This document shows positions 9,929-22,369 of a stretch of DNA of 64,000 nt, piece after piece. Where the stretch lies: positions 97,884,244 to 97,948,243 of the forward strand of contig NC_058521.1 in the NCBI RefSeq assembly GCF_904849725.1. Direction: 5' to 3'. Origin of the DNA: Hordeum vulgare subsp. vulgare (lineage: Eukaryota; Streptophyta; Magnoliopsida; Poales; Poaceae). A program made the translations under genes and the position numbers. Numbering within the stretch: position 1 is the first letter of the stretch; each line of letters begins with the position of its first letter. The notes beneath the pieces are model-generated. The model worked only from the letters and a program-made list of their open reading frames with translations. It made no database searches and had not been told where the DNA came from.

Positions 9929-12900
9929 CGGAGAGAAATTAGCTAAGTATAGACCATTTAGGAGCTAACTAAGCTAATTATGTCATTTAGGTGGAACCCT
10001 AGCTAACTATAGGTCGTTTCGGAGCTAACTTGGGTAAAATAGGTCATTCTGGAGCAAACTATGCTTATTAAGCCATTTGGGATCTAGCTAGGCTAATTAT
10101 AGGCCATTTAATACCTAAGTTAGGGGGAATAGGTCATCTTGCAGCTACGTAAGCCTTATTATGTCATTTAGGAGAGAACTTAGTTAACTGTAGGTCATTT
10201 TTATTAAATAGGTCATTTTGGAGCTAACTAAGCTAATTATGTCATTTCATAGGATAATTAGCCAATTTAGCCTTTCTTGGGTGAGTCTAAGCTACGTAGA
10301 AGAAGAGAAAGAGAAGAAGAAGTAAAAGAAGGAGGAGGAGGAGAAGGAGAAGGAAGAGGAGAAGAAGAAGAAAAGAAGAAGGAGAAGGAGGAAGGAGGAG
10401 GAAGAAGAAGGAGAAGGTGGAGCTCCTTCTCGTTCTTCTCGTCCTTCTCCTTCTCCTTATCCTCCTCCTTATCATTCTTCTTCCTTCCTTTCATTTTTCC
10501 TCTTTCTTCTCCTCGTGTCCCCTTCTTCGGGCTAAATTGGCTAAGAATGCCTTTTTGGAGCTAATTATGTCATTTCGAGGATAATTAGCTAAGTATAGGT
10601 CATGTTTTATTAAATAGATCATTTAGGAGCTAACTAAGCTCATTATGTCATTTAGGTGGAAGCCTAGCTAACTATAGGTCGTTTCGGAGCTAACTTGGGT
10701 AAAATAGGTCATTCCGGAGCAAACTATGCTTATTAAGCCATTTTGGATCTAGCTAGGATAATTATAGGCCATTTAATACCTAAGTTAGGGGGAATAGGTC
10801 ATCTTGCAGCTACGTAAGCCTTACAATGTCATTCAGGAGAGAACATAGCTAACTGTAGGTCATTTTTAATTAAATAGGTCATTTTGGAGCTAACTAAGCT
10901 AATTATGTCATTTCGTAGGATAATTAGCGAATTTAGCCTTTCTTGGATGAGTCTAAGCTACGTAGAAGAAGAAGTAAAAGAAGGAGGAGGAGGAGGAGGA
11001 GGAGGAGGAAGAGAAGGAGAAGGAATAGGAGAAGAAGAAGAAAAGAAGAAGGAGAAGGAGAAGGAGGAAGAAGAAGGAGAAGGAGGAGCTCCTTCTCCTT
11101 CTTCTCCTCCTTCTTCTCCTTCTCCTTATCCTCCTCCTTGCCCTTCTTCTTCTTCTCTTCTTCTTCTTCTTCTTCCTTCCTTTCATTTTTCCTCTTTCTT
11201 CTCCTCTTGTCCCCTTCTTCGGGCTAAATTGGCTAAGAATGCCTTTTTGGAGCTAATTATGTCATTTCGAGGATAATTAGCTAAGTATAGGTCATGTTTT
11301 ATTAAATAGACCATTTAGGAGCTAACTAAGCTAATTATGTCATCTAGGTGGAACCCTAGCTAACTATAGGTCGTTTCGGAGCTAACTTGGGTAAAATAGG
11401 TCATTCCGGAGCAAACTACGTTTATTAATCCATTTTGGATCTAGGTAGTCTAATTATAGGCCACTTAATACCTAAGTTAGGGGGAATATGTCATATTGCA
11501 GCTACGTAAGCCTTATTATGTCATTTAGGAGAGAACTTAGCTAACTGTAGGTCATTTTTTATTAAATAGGTCATTTTGGAGCTAACTAAGCTAATTATGT
11601 CATTTCGTAGGATAATTAGCCAATTTAGCCTTTCTTGGATGAGTCTAAGCTACGTAGAAGAAGAGAAAGAGAAGAAGAAGGAAAAGAAGGAGGAGGAGGA
11701 GGAGGAGGAGGAGAAGAAGGAGAAGGAAGAGGAGAAGAAGAAGAAAAGAAGAAGGAGAAGGAGAAGGAGGAAGAAGGAGGAAGAAGAAGGAGAAGGAGCT
11801 CCTTCTCCTTCTTCTCCTCCTTCTTCTCCTTCTCCTTATCCTCCTCCTTCTCCTTCATCTTCTTCTCTTCTTCTTCTTCTTCCTCCCTTTCATTTTTCCT
11901 CTTTCTTCTCCTCTTGTCCCCTTCTTCGGGATAAATTGGCTAAGAATGCCTTTTTGGAGCTAATTATGTCATTTCGAGCTAAGTATAGGTCATGTTTTAT
12001 TAAATAGACCATTCAGGAGCTAACTAAGCTAATTATGTAATCTAGGTGGAACCCTAGCTAACTATAGGTCGTTTCGGAGCTAACTTGGGTAAAATAGGTC
12101 ATTCCGGAGCAAACTATGCTTATTAGGCCATTTTGGTTCTAGCTAGGCTAATTATAGGCCATTTAATACCTAAGTTAGGGGGAATAGGTCATCTTGCAGC
12201 TATGTAAGCCTTATTATGTCATTTAGGAGAGAACTTAGCTAACTGTAGGTCATTTTTATTAAATAGGTCATTTTGGAGCTAACTAAGCTAATTATGCCAT
12301 TTCGTAGGATAATTAGCCAATTTAGCCTTTCTTGGATCAGTCTAAGCTATGTAGAAGAAGAGAAAGAGAAGAATAAGTAAAAGAAGGAGGAGGAGGAGGA
12401 GGAGGAGGAGGAGAAGGAGAAGGAAGAGGAGAAGAAGAAAAGAAGGAGAAGGAGGAAGAAGAAGGAGAAGGAGGAGCTCCTTCTCCTTCTGCTCCTCCTT
12501 CTTCTCCTTCTCCTTATCCTCCTCCTTCTCCTTCTTCTTCTTCTCTTCTTCTTCTTCTTCTTCTTCCTTCCTTTCATTTTTCCTCTTTCTTCTCCTCTTG
12601 TCCCCTTGTTCGGGCTAAATTGGCTAAGAATGCCTTTTTGGAGCTAATTATGTCATTTCGAGGATAATTAGCTAAGTATAGGTCATGTTTTATTAAATAG
12701 ACCATTTAGGAGCTAACTAAGCTAATTATGTCATCTAGGTGGAACCCTAGCTAACTATAGGTCGTTTCGGAGCTAATTTGGGTAAAATAGGTTATTCGGG
12801 AGGAAACTATGCTTATTAAGCCATTTTGGATCTAGCTAGGCTAATTATAGGCCATTTAATACCTAAGTTAGGTGGAATAGGTCATCTTGCAGCTACGTAA

Positions 12901-13795
12901 GCCTTAATATGTCATTTAGGAGAGAACTTAGCTAACTGTAAGTCATTTTTTATTAAATAGGTCATTTTGGAGCTAACTAAGCTAATTATGTCAATTTGTA
13001 GGATAATTAGCCAATTTAGCCTTTCTTGGATGAGTCTAAGCTACGTAGAAGAAGAGAAAGAGAAGAAGAAATAAAAGAAGGAGGAGGAGGAGGAGGAGGG
13101 GGAGGAGAAGGAGAAGGAAGAGGAGAAGAAGAAGAAAAGAAGAAGGAGAAGGAGAAGGAGGAAGAAGAAGGAGAAGGAGGAGCTCCTTCTCGTTCTTCTC
13201 CTCCTTCTTCTCCTTGTCCTTATCTTCCTCCTTCTCCTTCTTCTTCTTCTCTTCTTCTTCTTCTTCCTTCCTTTCATTTTTCCTCTTTCTTCTCCTCTTG
13301 TCCCCTTCTTCGGGCTAAATTGGCTAAGAATGCCTTTTTGGAGCTAATTATGTCATTTCGAGGATAATTAGCTAAGTATAGGTCATGTTTTATTAAATAG
13401 ACCATTTAGGAGCTAACTAAGCTAATTATGTCATCTGTGTGGAACCCTAGCTAACTATAGGTCCTTTCGGAGCTAACTTGGGTAAAATAGGTCATTCCGG
13501 AGCAAACTATGCTTATTAAGCCATTTTGGATCTAGCTAGTCTAATTATAGGCCATTTAATACCTAAGTTAGGGGAATAGGTCATCTTGCAGCTACGTAAG
13601 CCTTATTATGTCATTTAGGAGAGAACTTAGCTAACTGTAGGTCATTTTTTATTAAATAGGTCATTTTGGAGCTAACTAAACTAATTATGTCATTTCGTAG
13701 GATAATTAGCCAATTTAGCCTTTCTTAGAGCTAACTAAGCTAATTATGTCATTTAGATGGAAGTCTAGCTATTTTTTATTAAAACACTAGAAATA
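9929..13795. repeat. Five-unit ~700-bp tandem array with purine/pyrimidine palindromes
   Basis: The landmark ggctaagaatgcctttttggagc recurs about every 684-706 bp (near 10532, 11226, 11932, 12616 and 13318). Each unit also contains short internal echoes of ggtcatttyggagctaacta. In each unit a ~90-base purine strand (GAA/GGA-rich) meets its pyrimidine complement at a GAGCTC centre (10420, 11086, 11796, 12474, 13180), making a long imperfect inverted repeat. The first and last units are partial. The array lies between the left subterminal region and the 3' end of the TNPA-like gene. ORFs in it are repeats of Arg/Lys/Glu or Ser/Pro and are not genes. Confidence 0.9.
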
Positions 13796-13812
13796 ACATA
13801 CCATTATCGTCA

Positions 13813-16377
13813 TCACAGGGGTGAAGCACGGTGGCTCTGGCTTGTTTCACTTGGAGAAGGCTGCCCTGGAGAAGGCTCGAGTGTAGAAGGGTCGTGCGAT
13901 GCGTTTGGGGAGATATTCTGCACCAAACATCGTTTGCAATGTGAAGTTAGCATGAGGACACTCTTAAGATCACTGCACTGAAATGAAACTCACCGTCCCC
14001 GCCACGTTAATGACTGGCATCGGCGGAGGGGCTTGGTCGTTCTTCTTGCACATAGACTGTACATTTGGTTTTGACAAGTCAAACTTTTTATTTATTAATG
14101 AAACGGACATTCAAATGCAAGATTTGAAATAACATGAAGAAGAAACTTACCACGAAGAGCTCGTATATGGCCCTGTTAGACGCATCATTCCGTGCCCTCT
14201 CCGCCTCCACCAATGTAGTCATCCTCTCCTCCAGCTCCCTAATTTCCTTATCCTTCTCCGCCATAGCCACCTGCATTGCTTCTCTCTCTCTCTTTCTGAA
14301 TAGCAGCCTGCAACACAACTCATTGTTAGCAATGTAATCATATTGGTTCCAACGCACAACATAACGCGGAAAGATAGTTGAGTCCATTAAACTAACCTCA
14401 AGTGTGAGCTCGACTGGCCGTGGACGACGTGTTTTCTCCGGACAAGAGCTCGTTTGGCGTGCCTTTATCTGCCGGAGAGTGCTAGGACAACGTATAAGTC
14501 CGTCCCCAATGGCGATCGAGCCATGGGGCCTGCCGTTGCTAGCTATCATCACCAGCTCTGGATCAATACACCCCTCGCTCGGGTTAAAGTCCTCCCCTTT
14601 CCTCGCCTTCCCGTGATCTCTGTACTTCACCAGCTTGTGGTGGGAGGAGATGTTGGTGAAGTTTTCTCGATGCTCGAGGTCAGACTCAGAGAATGCCTTG
14701 ACCTTCTTGTATGAGGCAGTATGGGCCATCACATACAGGTCGTACATCTGTGGCGCCTCCGTCTTATTGTGACGCGCCTAAAAGAGAGAGAGAGAGGAAA
14801 GTTGTATTAGTAAAGGGCTCAAGATAGCATTAAGAATGAATTGCATGAGGCATGAAGCAAACCACATACCCAATTCTCGCCAAATTGGATTAAGTTGACG
14901 CTCCCTTGATGGTGTGGCACGCCAACCATTTTGCCACGCCTCTCCTTGGCGTTGTTGTGGCTGGCCTCCCACGTTTCGGAGCACCACTGATCCACCAAGG
15001 CCTCCTAACAATCCATGTTATCCACACACCATCTCGGGGGCACCTAAGTTAATAAAGAGAAATTTGAGCGTGTAAGAACCAAATTAAGGAAACGAACTAC
15101 AAAGCCTTAATAATATGTAATTACCTTCATGCAATGCTCCTTCTCCATCTTAGCATCACGGCACTTTGCCTTGTCAAGCTTAATACACTGCGTGGCATAG
15201 TAGTCTCGAACAACCTGCACCCGAGCCTCGTGCCGAAAGTTTTGAAGTAGGCGGCGACATTCGGTTTCGATAACCTTTGCCGTGTCCTCCTCGTATCCCT
15301 CCTCACACCTGTAGTAGGTCTGCAAACGACACAACACCGATTAGTACAATAAATAGCTATGGTTGATTAATAATTGTGTGAAGGAGAAATTACCCAGAAC
15401 TTTCGGATCACCATGTCCGCCCTCGTGTCGCACAAAACACCGTCGATCTCCACCTCCGGCGGGGCCGGGGCACCCAAGTAGTGCTCCCAGGTCATTCCTA
15501 CCTCTCGCTCCCGACCGGGCAACGTAACAAACCCTGGGAAGTTTTTACGGCAAAGAACACCAAGGACGCTGTTGGGCTTGCGGACACCCTTCGCAACAAT
15601 CAAACCCCTACAGTATGACAAATTAAAGCCAAAACATTAGATATTTGTGAAAACGCAAATGCAAAAGGTTAAATAAGAGTAAATTAACTTAATTGTCCCC
15701 ATTTAGCCTAATTGACCACCTCTGCTCGGGGGTCGCTGGCACGAGCGGGAGCCCCAAACTACCACGCTGGTAGACGGTAGCCCCCTCACCCAGCTCCTCG
15801 TCGCTACCAGCATGGCCACTTGGCTCTGCCCAGGTATCCCACTGGGTCTCTTGGGACGTACCCTCATCCCTGCTTTGCTCCGGAGTCGCCTGGAATGAAG
15901 CCTCTGGGACACGAGTCTCGTGGGTCGAAGGCTCGTCGATCTGAGGCTCGTGAACCGGAGACCGTGTAGCCTCCACCTCAGACGAATCCACCCTAGAAGT
16001 CCCGTGCTCAGGTGAATCATCCTGGGGTGGTGGTGGAGATCGTGTAGCCGCCACCTCAGAAGGCGTGGCAGCCACCGCCCTACCTCTCCCGCAGCCACGT
16101 GTACCTTTAGTACAACATAAATACCAACATGAGTAATAAAATGTATATAAATACCAATATGCATACAACATGAGTACAACATAAATACCAACATGAATAC
16201 AACGTGTACCTTTAGTGCCTCTTGGCTTCGCGGGGGGTCGACCTCCTCTCACGGGGGCGCTCCTTGCATAGTAGAGAGCAACACTCTCCGAAGAGGCGAG
16301 GCAGGAATGGAAGTACCCATCCCATCACCCGCCGACGAAGAAGGAGCCGCGGAGTGCTTTCGACCCTTTCCCACCAT
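13813..16377 (-). pseudogene. TNPA-like CACTA protein gene (Ptta/En/Spm type)
   Basis: A multi-exon minus-strand gene. Exon 1 starts at ATG 16377 (Met-Val-Gly-Lys-Gly-Arg-Lys) and runs to a GT donor near 16211. Further exons are about 16106-15690 (Pro/Ser/Glu-rich), 15606-15393, 15320-15126, 15043-14870 (Trp-Cys-Val-Asp-Asn, then Trp-Cys-Ser-Glu-Thr-Trp), ~14774-14395, 14311-14147 (a coiled coil, Met-Ala-Glu-Lys-Asp-Lys-Glu-Ile-Arg-Glu-Leu), ~14052-13995, and a last exon ending TGA at 13815-13813. GT/AG borders are visible at most junctions. The domain resembles Transposase_24 (Ptta/En/Spm). TNPA-type proteins bind subterminal repeats and assist transposition. Lesions: TAG at 15007-15005 where a Trp codon is likely, and an exon 2/3 junction that does not keep frame. 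Exon borders are by eye. Confidence 0.75.
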
Positions 16378-16562
16378 CTTTCAACACATGTCATGACAAA
16401 GAGTAAATGAAACTAGTACAACATAAATACCAACAGGACTAATAAAATGTATATAATTTACGTGTATCATCGTCATAAATACCAACATGACTAATAAAAA
16501 TTGAATACCTAACATGAACTCAAAATTTATATATAGTATAATAGTTGAATACCTGACATGAA

Positions 16563-19500
16563 CTAATAACAATCGTGCTCGTCTATATATGCTTCGGGGT
16601 CAATAAATGCATCATGATCATCACTATCATCAATAAATGCATCATCATCATCACTATCACGAAAAACATGTGGAAGGCCACCATTATGTAATCGGTCAAG
16701 AAGTGACAGGTCATGCGCAGCAGTAACCTCTTCTTCTTCCAGCTCTTCCTGTTCGGGCTCAGGGGTTAAGACGGATTCACTGTCGCTGTCTACTACAATG
16801 TTCTGGGATGAAGTAGAGCGGTTCTTGAAACGTTTCTTGGACATACGTGTTTCTTGGAAGAATTCTCCTTCATAGGTGTCTGGATTATTGTGAGGTTCGT
16901 AATCCTCTTCATTGAGGGCAGGTGGTCTAAAATGTGGTGGCACTTCATAAACGACATCCCAACCTTTGAGATTTGGATCAGTTTGGCAGGCCCACGGTAG
17001 ATAGAAAACTTGTGTCGCCTGTTGAGCCGTAATATAGACATCGGGAACATCTAAGTGGGTGTTTTGGTTGATTTCGACTAGTCCTATATGTTCATGAGTC
17101 CTTCTAGTCTCCCTCGGCTCAAACCAATAACATTTGAAGACTACGACGGTCGGTGGGTTTTCACCATAGAATAGAAGTTCATAAATTGCTTCAACTCTTC
17201 CATAATACTCGGTGTCTCCTTCGCCGATAGCAGAGACAAAACAATTTGTAGACTTTAGGTCGGGCATAGATAGCTCTTTGCCAAAGGTACAAAAGTGATA
17301 CCCGTTGATGTTGTATTTGTCAAGTGAACGGACCTTATAGTTAAAACCATTAGCGACTTGTCTCAACTCGGCGTCCATAGACTTTGCATCAGCCTACAAG
17401 TTTAATACGAAAGAATGGATGCATTAGCCGCAAATTAGACCAAGAAATCAAATGGGCCGTTAATGGTAATTAATTACCCTTTGTTTGAACCAAGAGATGA
17501 AACCGGGACAGTCGCCTCCATGCTTTGCGAGAAGCTCATACTCTTCGACGGAATCCTTTTCGATGACCGCTCCATCCGAGAATTCGGCGACGTATCGATA
17601 ATATCAAGTTTCTGGGAATAAGAGTAGTTCAAAGCAATTAGAAGTTGCGGAACAATGAATTACCGAGAACTTACTCGATGTACGGCCGCACTTCTGTTAG
17701 GTTGGTGAAGATATACAATGAAATGGTCCGCCATTCTTCGACATCCAACGATTTCCCTTTCGAAGCACTGGATGGTGCGAGCTTACCTTTGAATAGGCTG
17801 AGGTTGGATCGAACTTTTTTTCGATCGCCATCATTGTACAGAGGCTTCGGGTTATGCAAATGATGATTTTTGGCTTCGTAGTGTGCTGTCACGAAGTTTG
17901 CCGCCTCCTCAGTAATGAATGCCTCGGCCATCGATGCTTCAATTCTATGTTTATTTTTACACTTATCTCGAAGCGTCTTCTGCATCCTCTTAGTTGAGTA
18001 GCACCATTGATTTTGAACGGGCCCCCCATTTTTGCCTCGGTCAGGAGATGCAAAATCAAATGCTGCATTGGATTAAAGAAGCCCGGTGGAAAGATCTTTT
18101 CTAATTTGCAGATCAACTCCGGCGCCAACTCTTCCATTTCATCTAGCATGCCACGCGATAGTTCTTTCGCACAAAGAGAACGGAAGAAATAGCTCAGCTC
18201 TGCCAGTACTAGCCATTCATCCTGAGGGATAAAGCCACGCAACATCACCGGCATTACCCGCTCAATCCATATGTGCCAATCATGACTCTTGAGCCCAAAT
18301 ATTTTCAATTTCTCAAGACTCGCTCCCCTCTTTAGATTCGCAGCATACCCATCGGGGAACATCAACCGCATTTTCACCCACAATAGCATTTCCCTCATAG
18401 CTGGCCTTTCAAGATTGAACCATGCCTTTGGCTTCGCTATGCTTTGCTTTCCTTTCCGTTGTCGCAAGTTTTGCAACGATCTATCACATAGAGCCTCCAG
18501 GTCGATTCTAGCCTTAGGATTATCTTTTGTCTTCCCCTCTATGCGGAACAATGTACCAAAAATGGCCTCCGCAATATTCTTTTCAGTGTGCATCACGTCA
18601 ATGTTGTGTGGGCAAAGGAGGTCTTTAAAGTAACGCAGATCCCATAAGCATGACTTGTGAGTCCAGGCGTGTTCCGTATTATACCCTTTGATGTATCCTG
18701 GACGCAAAGGATCAGGCTCGAGAGCGTTTAACTGATCAAGGGTCTGTTGGCCTGTCAACACAACTGGTGCAGTGTTTTTGACAACTCTACCTTTGATGAA
18801 ATTCTTCTTGTCTTTTCTGAACTTATGGTCAGGATCCAGGAATTGTCTATGCATGTCGAAGCAAGAATACTTGCGACCATCCTGCAGCCAACGGAACCGA
18901 AGAGCTGCCTTGCATGTGGTGCACGGGAACCTTCCATGCACACACCAGCCAGCGAATAGCGCAAACGCCGGATAATCATGCCTCTAGTACATGTACCACA
19001 CATGCATTTTGAAATTTGTTTTGGTAGCCGCGTCGTAGGTCTTGATCCCATTATCCCACGCTTCTTGCAACTCATCCTTAAGCGGCTGCATGTACACATT
19101 CATATTCTTCCTCGGATAGTTCGGCCCTGGAATTATCAACGTCAGGAAAATGTTCTTTCTTTTCATAATCTCTCCGGGTGGCAAATTTATTGGAATGTCA
19201 AATACAGGCCAACAAGTGTATTGTGCTGCCGTCATACCATACACATTGAACCCATCCGTGCTGATGGCAACTCTAGGTTGCCTTGGATCTTCCGATTTAT
19301 CCTTATGTAATGCATCGAAGTGCCTCCACGCAAAACCATCTGAAGTGTGTACCAGCATCTTGTTCCCATCCGCATCTAGTTCGGTTCTTTTGCCCAATTT
19401 GTGCCATGTCATCTGTATGGCCGTCTCTTCGACCATGAAAAGATGTTGAAGTCTTGGTACGATTGGCAGATACTGAAGAACACTAATGGGGATTTTGGTC

Positions 19501-20225
19501 TGATTCTTCTCACCCATGTCGTTGTCTACCACAATATACCTGGAAGAATTGCAAATGGGGCAATAGTTCAAGGACGCATACTCAAGCCTAAATAAGGCAC
19601 ATCCATTCTGACAAGCATGTATCTTCTCATAGGGCATCTTAAGTACACGGAGGATTTTCTCTGAGTGGTAGAGGTTTGTAGGCAGTACATGGCCTTTGGG
19701 TAGAAAGCGTCCAAATATCGTCATCATCGCGTCGTAGCATTCTCTGCCTAGGTTGAATTGAGCCTTCAGAGCGATTACTTGCGCGATGGCATCTAGCTGA
19801 CAAAGCTCAGTCTGCTCGTGGAGAGGACGTTTTGAAGACTCCAACATTTCATAGAAGGCCTTTGCAGATTCCTCCATCTCATCGTCCGAATCCCGAGCAT
19901 CATCAAAGTCTTGCACCGTGTCTTCAATCCCGGTACCATGCTCGCCGGTGCGACGAAGAATCACCTCAGATCTAGCACATTGGTCAGTCTCACCATGAAA
20001 AGTCCATACCATATAATTAGGGGTAAAACCCCACTTCTGTAGGTGTTTACCCATTTCAAACTTTGTCTGCTTTTTCCAGTTGTCGCAGTTGGGACACGGG
20101 CACCATGTTTTTTGCTGGCCATTTGCAAATGCGGCTCTCACAAACCCCCTGGTTTTTGTTAACCATTCATGGGTCATGTCTTTCTGACTAGGGTGACCAG
20201 TGTACATCCAAGTATGATCACTCAT
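16563..20225 (-). pseudogene. TNP2-type CACTA transposase gene (TNPD-like), two lesions
   Basis: The minus strand starts at ATG 20225 with a transposase-associated N-terminal domain (zinc-finger-like Cys-Pro-Cys-Pro-Asn-Cys), then the TNP2 core. The core includes the Asp-Gly region near 19265, Phe-Ala-Gly-Trp-Cys-Val-His-Gly with Cys-Thr-Thr-Cys at ~18950-18900, and Asp-Val-Met-His-Thr-Glu-Lys-Asn near 18590. A DUF4218-like segment (~18270-18000) follows. After a GT donor near 17670, exons 17611-17478 and 17393-16563 carry a DUF4216-like domain (Trp-Phe-Glu-Pro-Arg) and an acidic tail. Lesions: TAG at 18986-18984, in frame between two parts of one domain, and a missing base in the G run at 18027-18022 that shifts frame before Met-Ala-Glu-Ala-Phe. 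The enzyme would cut and rejoin the CACTA ends; this copy cannot make it whole. Confidence 0.9.
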
Positions 20226-20930
20226 GTTGCCTAGCTACCTATGGGGGCATAAGAAATAAATATATAATTCATCATCTATATTCATACGCTAATCAAGTTT
20301 GTCAGTTTTATTACGTCCATGCAACCTACACGCTAATAGGTAAAGATAGGTCCTAGTCCCACCCGAGTATGTGTAGATTGGGTTCATTTTCCCATGCTCT
20401 GCTCCAGATGCGACACAGAATTTCGGCAGCACCTCCCCACTGTTCTTCTGATACACGTCTCGGCAATAAGCAGAGAGGATGTGTACCCGGAGAACAATAG
20501 GGGAGGCACTGACGAAATTCCGCATCGGATCCGGAGCACAGCATACGGGAAAACAAACCCAATCTTCACATACTCGAGCAGTCCATGGATAATGTTGGAC
20601 AATTCGAAAGGATGGCGGTTATAAATATGCAAAGAAATGCATATTTATAGATGTCACCCTTTCGAACGGGAGACGCATACTGGTCACGCATACTCATGAT
20701 TGAAGAAACCTATGCTAGCAAGTTTCATCAGCACGAAGACCGGGACAGAGCAAATTAAGGGGTAGGAAGAGAAGTCATTTGTGCTCACCAACAAACGCAA
20801 GGGCGGAGCTCGTCCAACGCACGTGGAGGTCGTCGAACAACTGCACATTGAAATTCACACGATCAACACAAATACAAAATTTTTATAATTAACATAATCG
20901 GAAAATATGTGGCCTAACTCATAATTTACA
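20226..20930 (-). promoter_or_regulatory. TNP2 upstream region with two inverted repeats and TATA boxes
   Basis: Two nested inverted structures precede the transposase ATG. Arms 20364-20462 and 20478-20576 are ~80% complementary over about 100 bp. Upstream of them is a tighter palindrome, 20603-20666, in which TTCGAAAGG...TATAAATATGCA pairs with TGCATATTTATA...CCCTTTCGAA. The palindrome places a TATAAATA on each strand (plus 20620-20627; minus 20642-20649). The minus-strand TATA is ~420 bases from the TNP2 ATG and is the likely promoter. The long hairpin would then fall in the 5' untranslated region. No other gene is seen here. Confidence 0.6.
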
Positions 20931-21380
20931 AAACTATGACCTCGTGGGCCTCTGGAAGGCTGAAAAGCACCTTCTCGTTCAAAAGAAGGCAGAAGAGGTG
21001 TCGGGGGTCGGGGCTTAGTGGCGTCGGGAGTCAGTGCCGTCGAGGGTCGGTGGTGTCTGGTGTCGGTGGCATCGGGGGTCGGGGGATTAGTGGCGTCGGT
21101 TGTAGGGGGTCAGTGGCGTCGGGGGGCCAGGGTCAATGACGTCGGGTGTCAGTGGCGTCGGGGGTTGGGGGTTGGTGGCGTCGAGCGTCGGGGGTCGGGA
21201 GTCGTGGGCCGAGGGTCTAGGTCGGGGGTTAGTGGCGTCGGGGTCGAGGGTTAGTGGCGTCGGGGTCGGGGGTCAGTGGCGTCGGGGGTCGATGGTCGGG
21301 GGTCAGTGGCATCGGGGGTCGATGGTCGGTGGTCAGTGGCGTCGGGCGTCAGGGGTCGGGGGTCGAGGGTCAGTTTCGGG
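20931..21380. repeat. GC-rich minisatellite (GTCGGGGGTCAGTGGC-type)
   Basis: Irregular tandem copies of a ~20-25 base unit built from gtcgggggtc and agtggcgtc. It lies in the CACTA right arm. Long ORFs across it (Gly/Val/Ser-rich) are translations of the repeat. Confidence 0.85.
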
Positions 21381-21394
21381 GTGCCGGGGTTCCC

Positions 21395-21690
21395 TTTTCC
21401 TCTTCTTTCTTCTTCTCCTCTCTCCTCTTTTTCTTCTTCTTCTTCTTTTCTTCTTCTTCTTCTTCTTCTTCTTCTTCTTCTTCTTCTTCTTTCTCCTCCT
21501 ACTCCCCCTCCTCTTTTTCTCCTCCTATTCTTTTTCTTCTTCTTCTTCTTCTTCTTCTTCTTTCTCCTCCTCTTCCTCCTCCTCCTCTTCTTCGTCTTCT
21601 TCTTCTTCTTCTTCTTCTTCTTCTTCTTTCTCCTCCTCCTCTTCTTCTTCTTCTTCTTCTTCTTCTTCTTCTCCTTCTTATTTTCGTTCT
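21395..21690. repeat. (TTC)n/(TCC)n pyrimidine microsatellite
   Basis: About 300 bases of almost pure pyrimidine on the plus strand, mainly TTC with TCC interruptions. It is followed by an AT-rich stretch (21690-21900) with many ctaacta words and no coding signal. Confidence 0.9.
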
Positions 21691-21904
21691 TCTTCTAATT
21701 ATTTTCTTCTTTTCCTTTTTTTCTTTTTCATTTTTTTCCTTCTGCTTTTCCTCTTTTTTTCTTCTAACCTAACTAACTAACCTAATTAGCCTAATAATCT
21801 AACCAAATAAACTAACTAAATTACCCTATATATAATAACAAACTAACCTAATAAAATAACTAAAGTAATTAACTTTTTTAAAAAGAAAAACAAGAATAAC
21901 TGCA

Positions 21905-22369
21905 ACTCACCGCGGTGGACGACGACAGAGGGCGGCGGCGGCGGCGGTGGACGAAGGCAGGGGGGCAGGGGGCGCGCGGCAGGCGGCCGGCGGGTGGGAG
22001 GGGAGGTGGCCGGTGGGGGGGAGGGGAGGCTGCCGGCAGGCGGGAGTAGAGGCGGCCGGCGGGCGGGGAGGAGGGGTGCCCCGGGCGGGCGCGGGGAGGA
22101 GGGCGCGGAGAGGATGCCGCGGGGAGGAGGGGGCTACGGCCGGCAGGCAGGAGTAGAGGCGGCCGACGGGCGGGAGGGGAGGTGGCCGGCGGGGAGGAGG
22201 GCGCGGGGAGGAGGGCACGGGGAGGAGGGGGCGGCCGACGAGCGGGGAGGAGGGGTGCCGCGGGAGGGGAGGAGGGGGCGGGGAGGAGGCGGCCAGAGGG
22301 CGGGGGACGAGCGGCTGAAGTAACTGTCGGAGCGGAGGAGGCTGTCGGAGCGGATGAGAGTGAGAGGGA
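21905..22369. repeat. G-rich low-complexity block of the CACTA right arm
   Basis: The plus strand is dominated by ggcggccggcgggcgggagg-type words in loose tandem order, with many runs of three or more G that could form quadruplexes. ORFs here (Gly/Arg/Ala or Pro/Ala-rich) look compositional. Confidence 0.75.

Noticed and set aside
10267..13367. Long Arg/Lys/Glu-rich and Ser/Pro-rich open frames
   Set aside because: They are translations of GAA/GGA and TTC/TCC runs in the tandem array and recur in every unit on both strands.
9929..13795. CRISPR-like array or satellite
   Set aside because: Unit length ~700 bp, no short repeat/spacer alternation, and it lies fully inside one transposon of a plant genome.
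16118..16560. Repeated ataaataccaacatga words as a separate element
   Set aside because: They fall in the first intron and upstream region of the TNPA-like gene, are short and imperfect, and show no ends; treated as simple intron repeats.
21136..21780. 214-codon frame rich in Gly then Ser/Phe/Leu
   Set aside because: It crosses the minisatellite and the pyrimidine microsatellite and is purely compositional.
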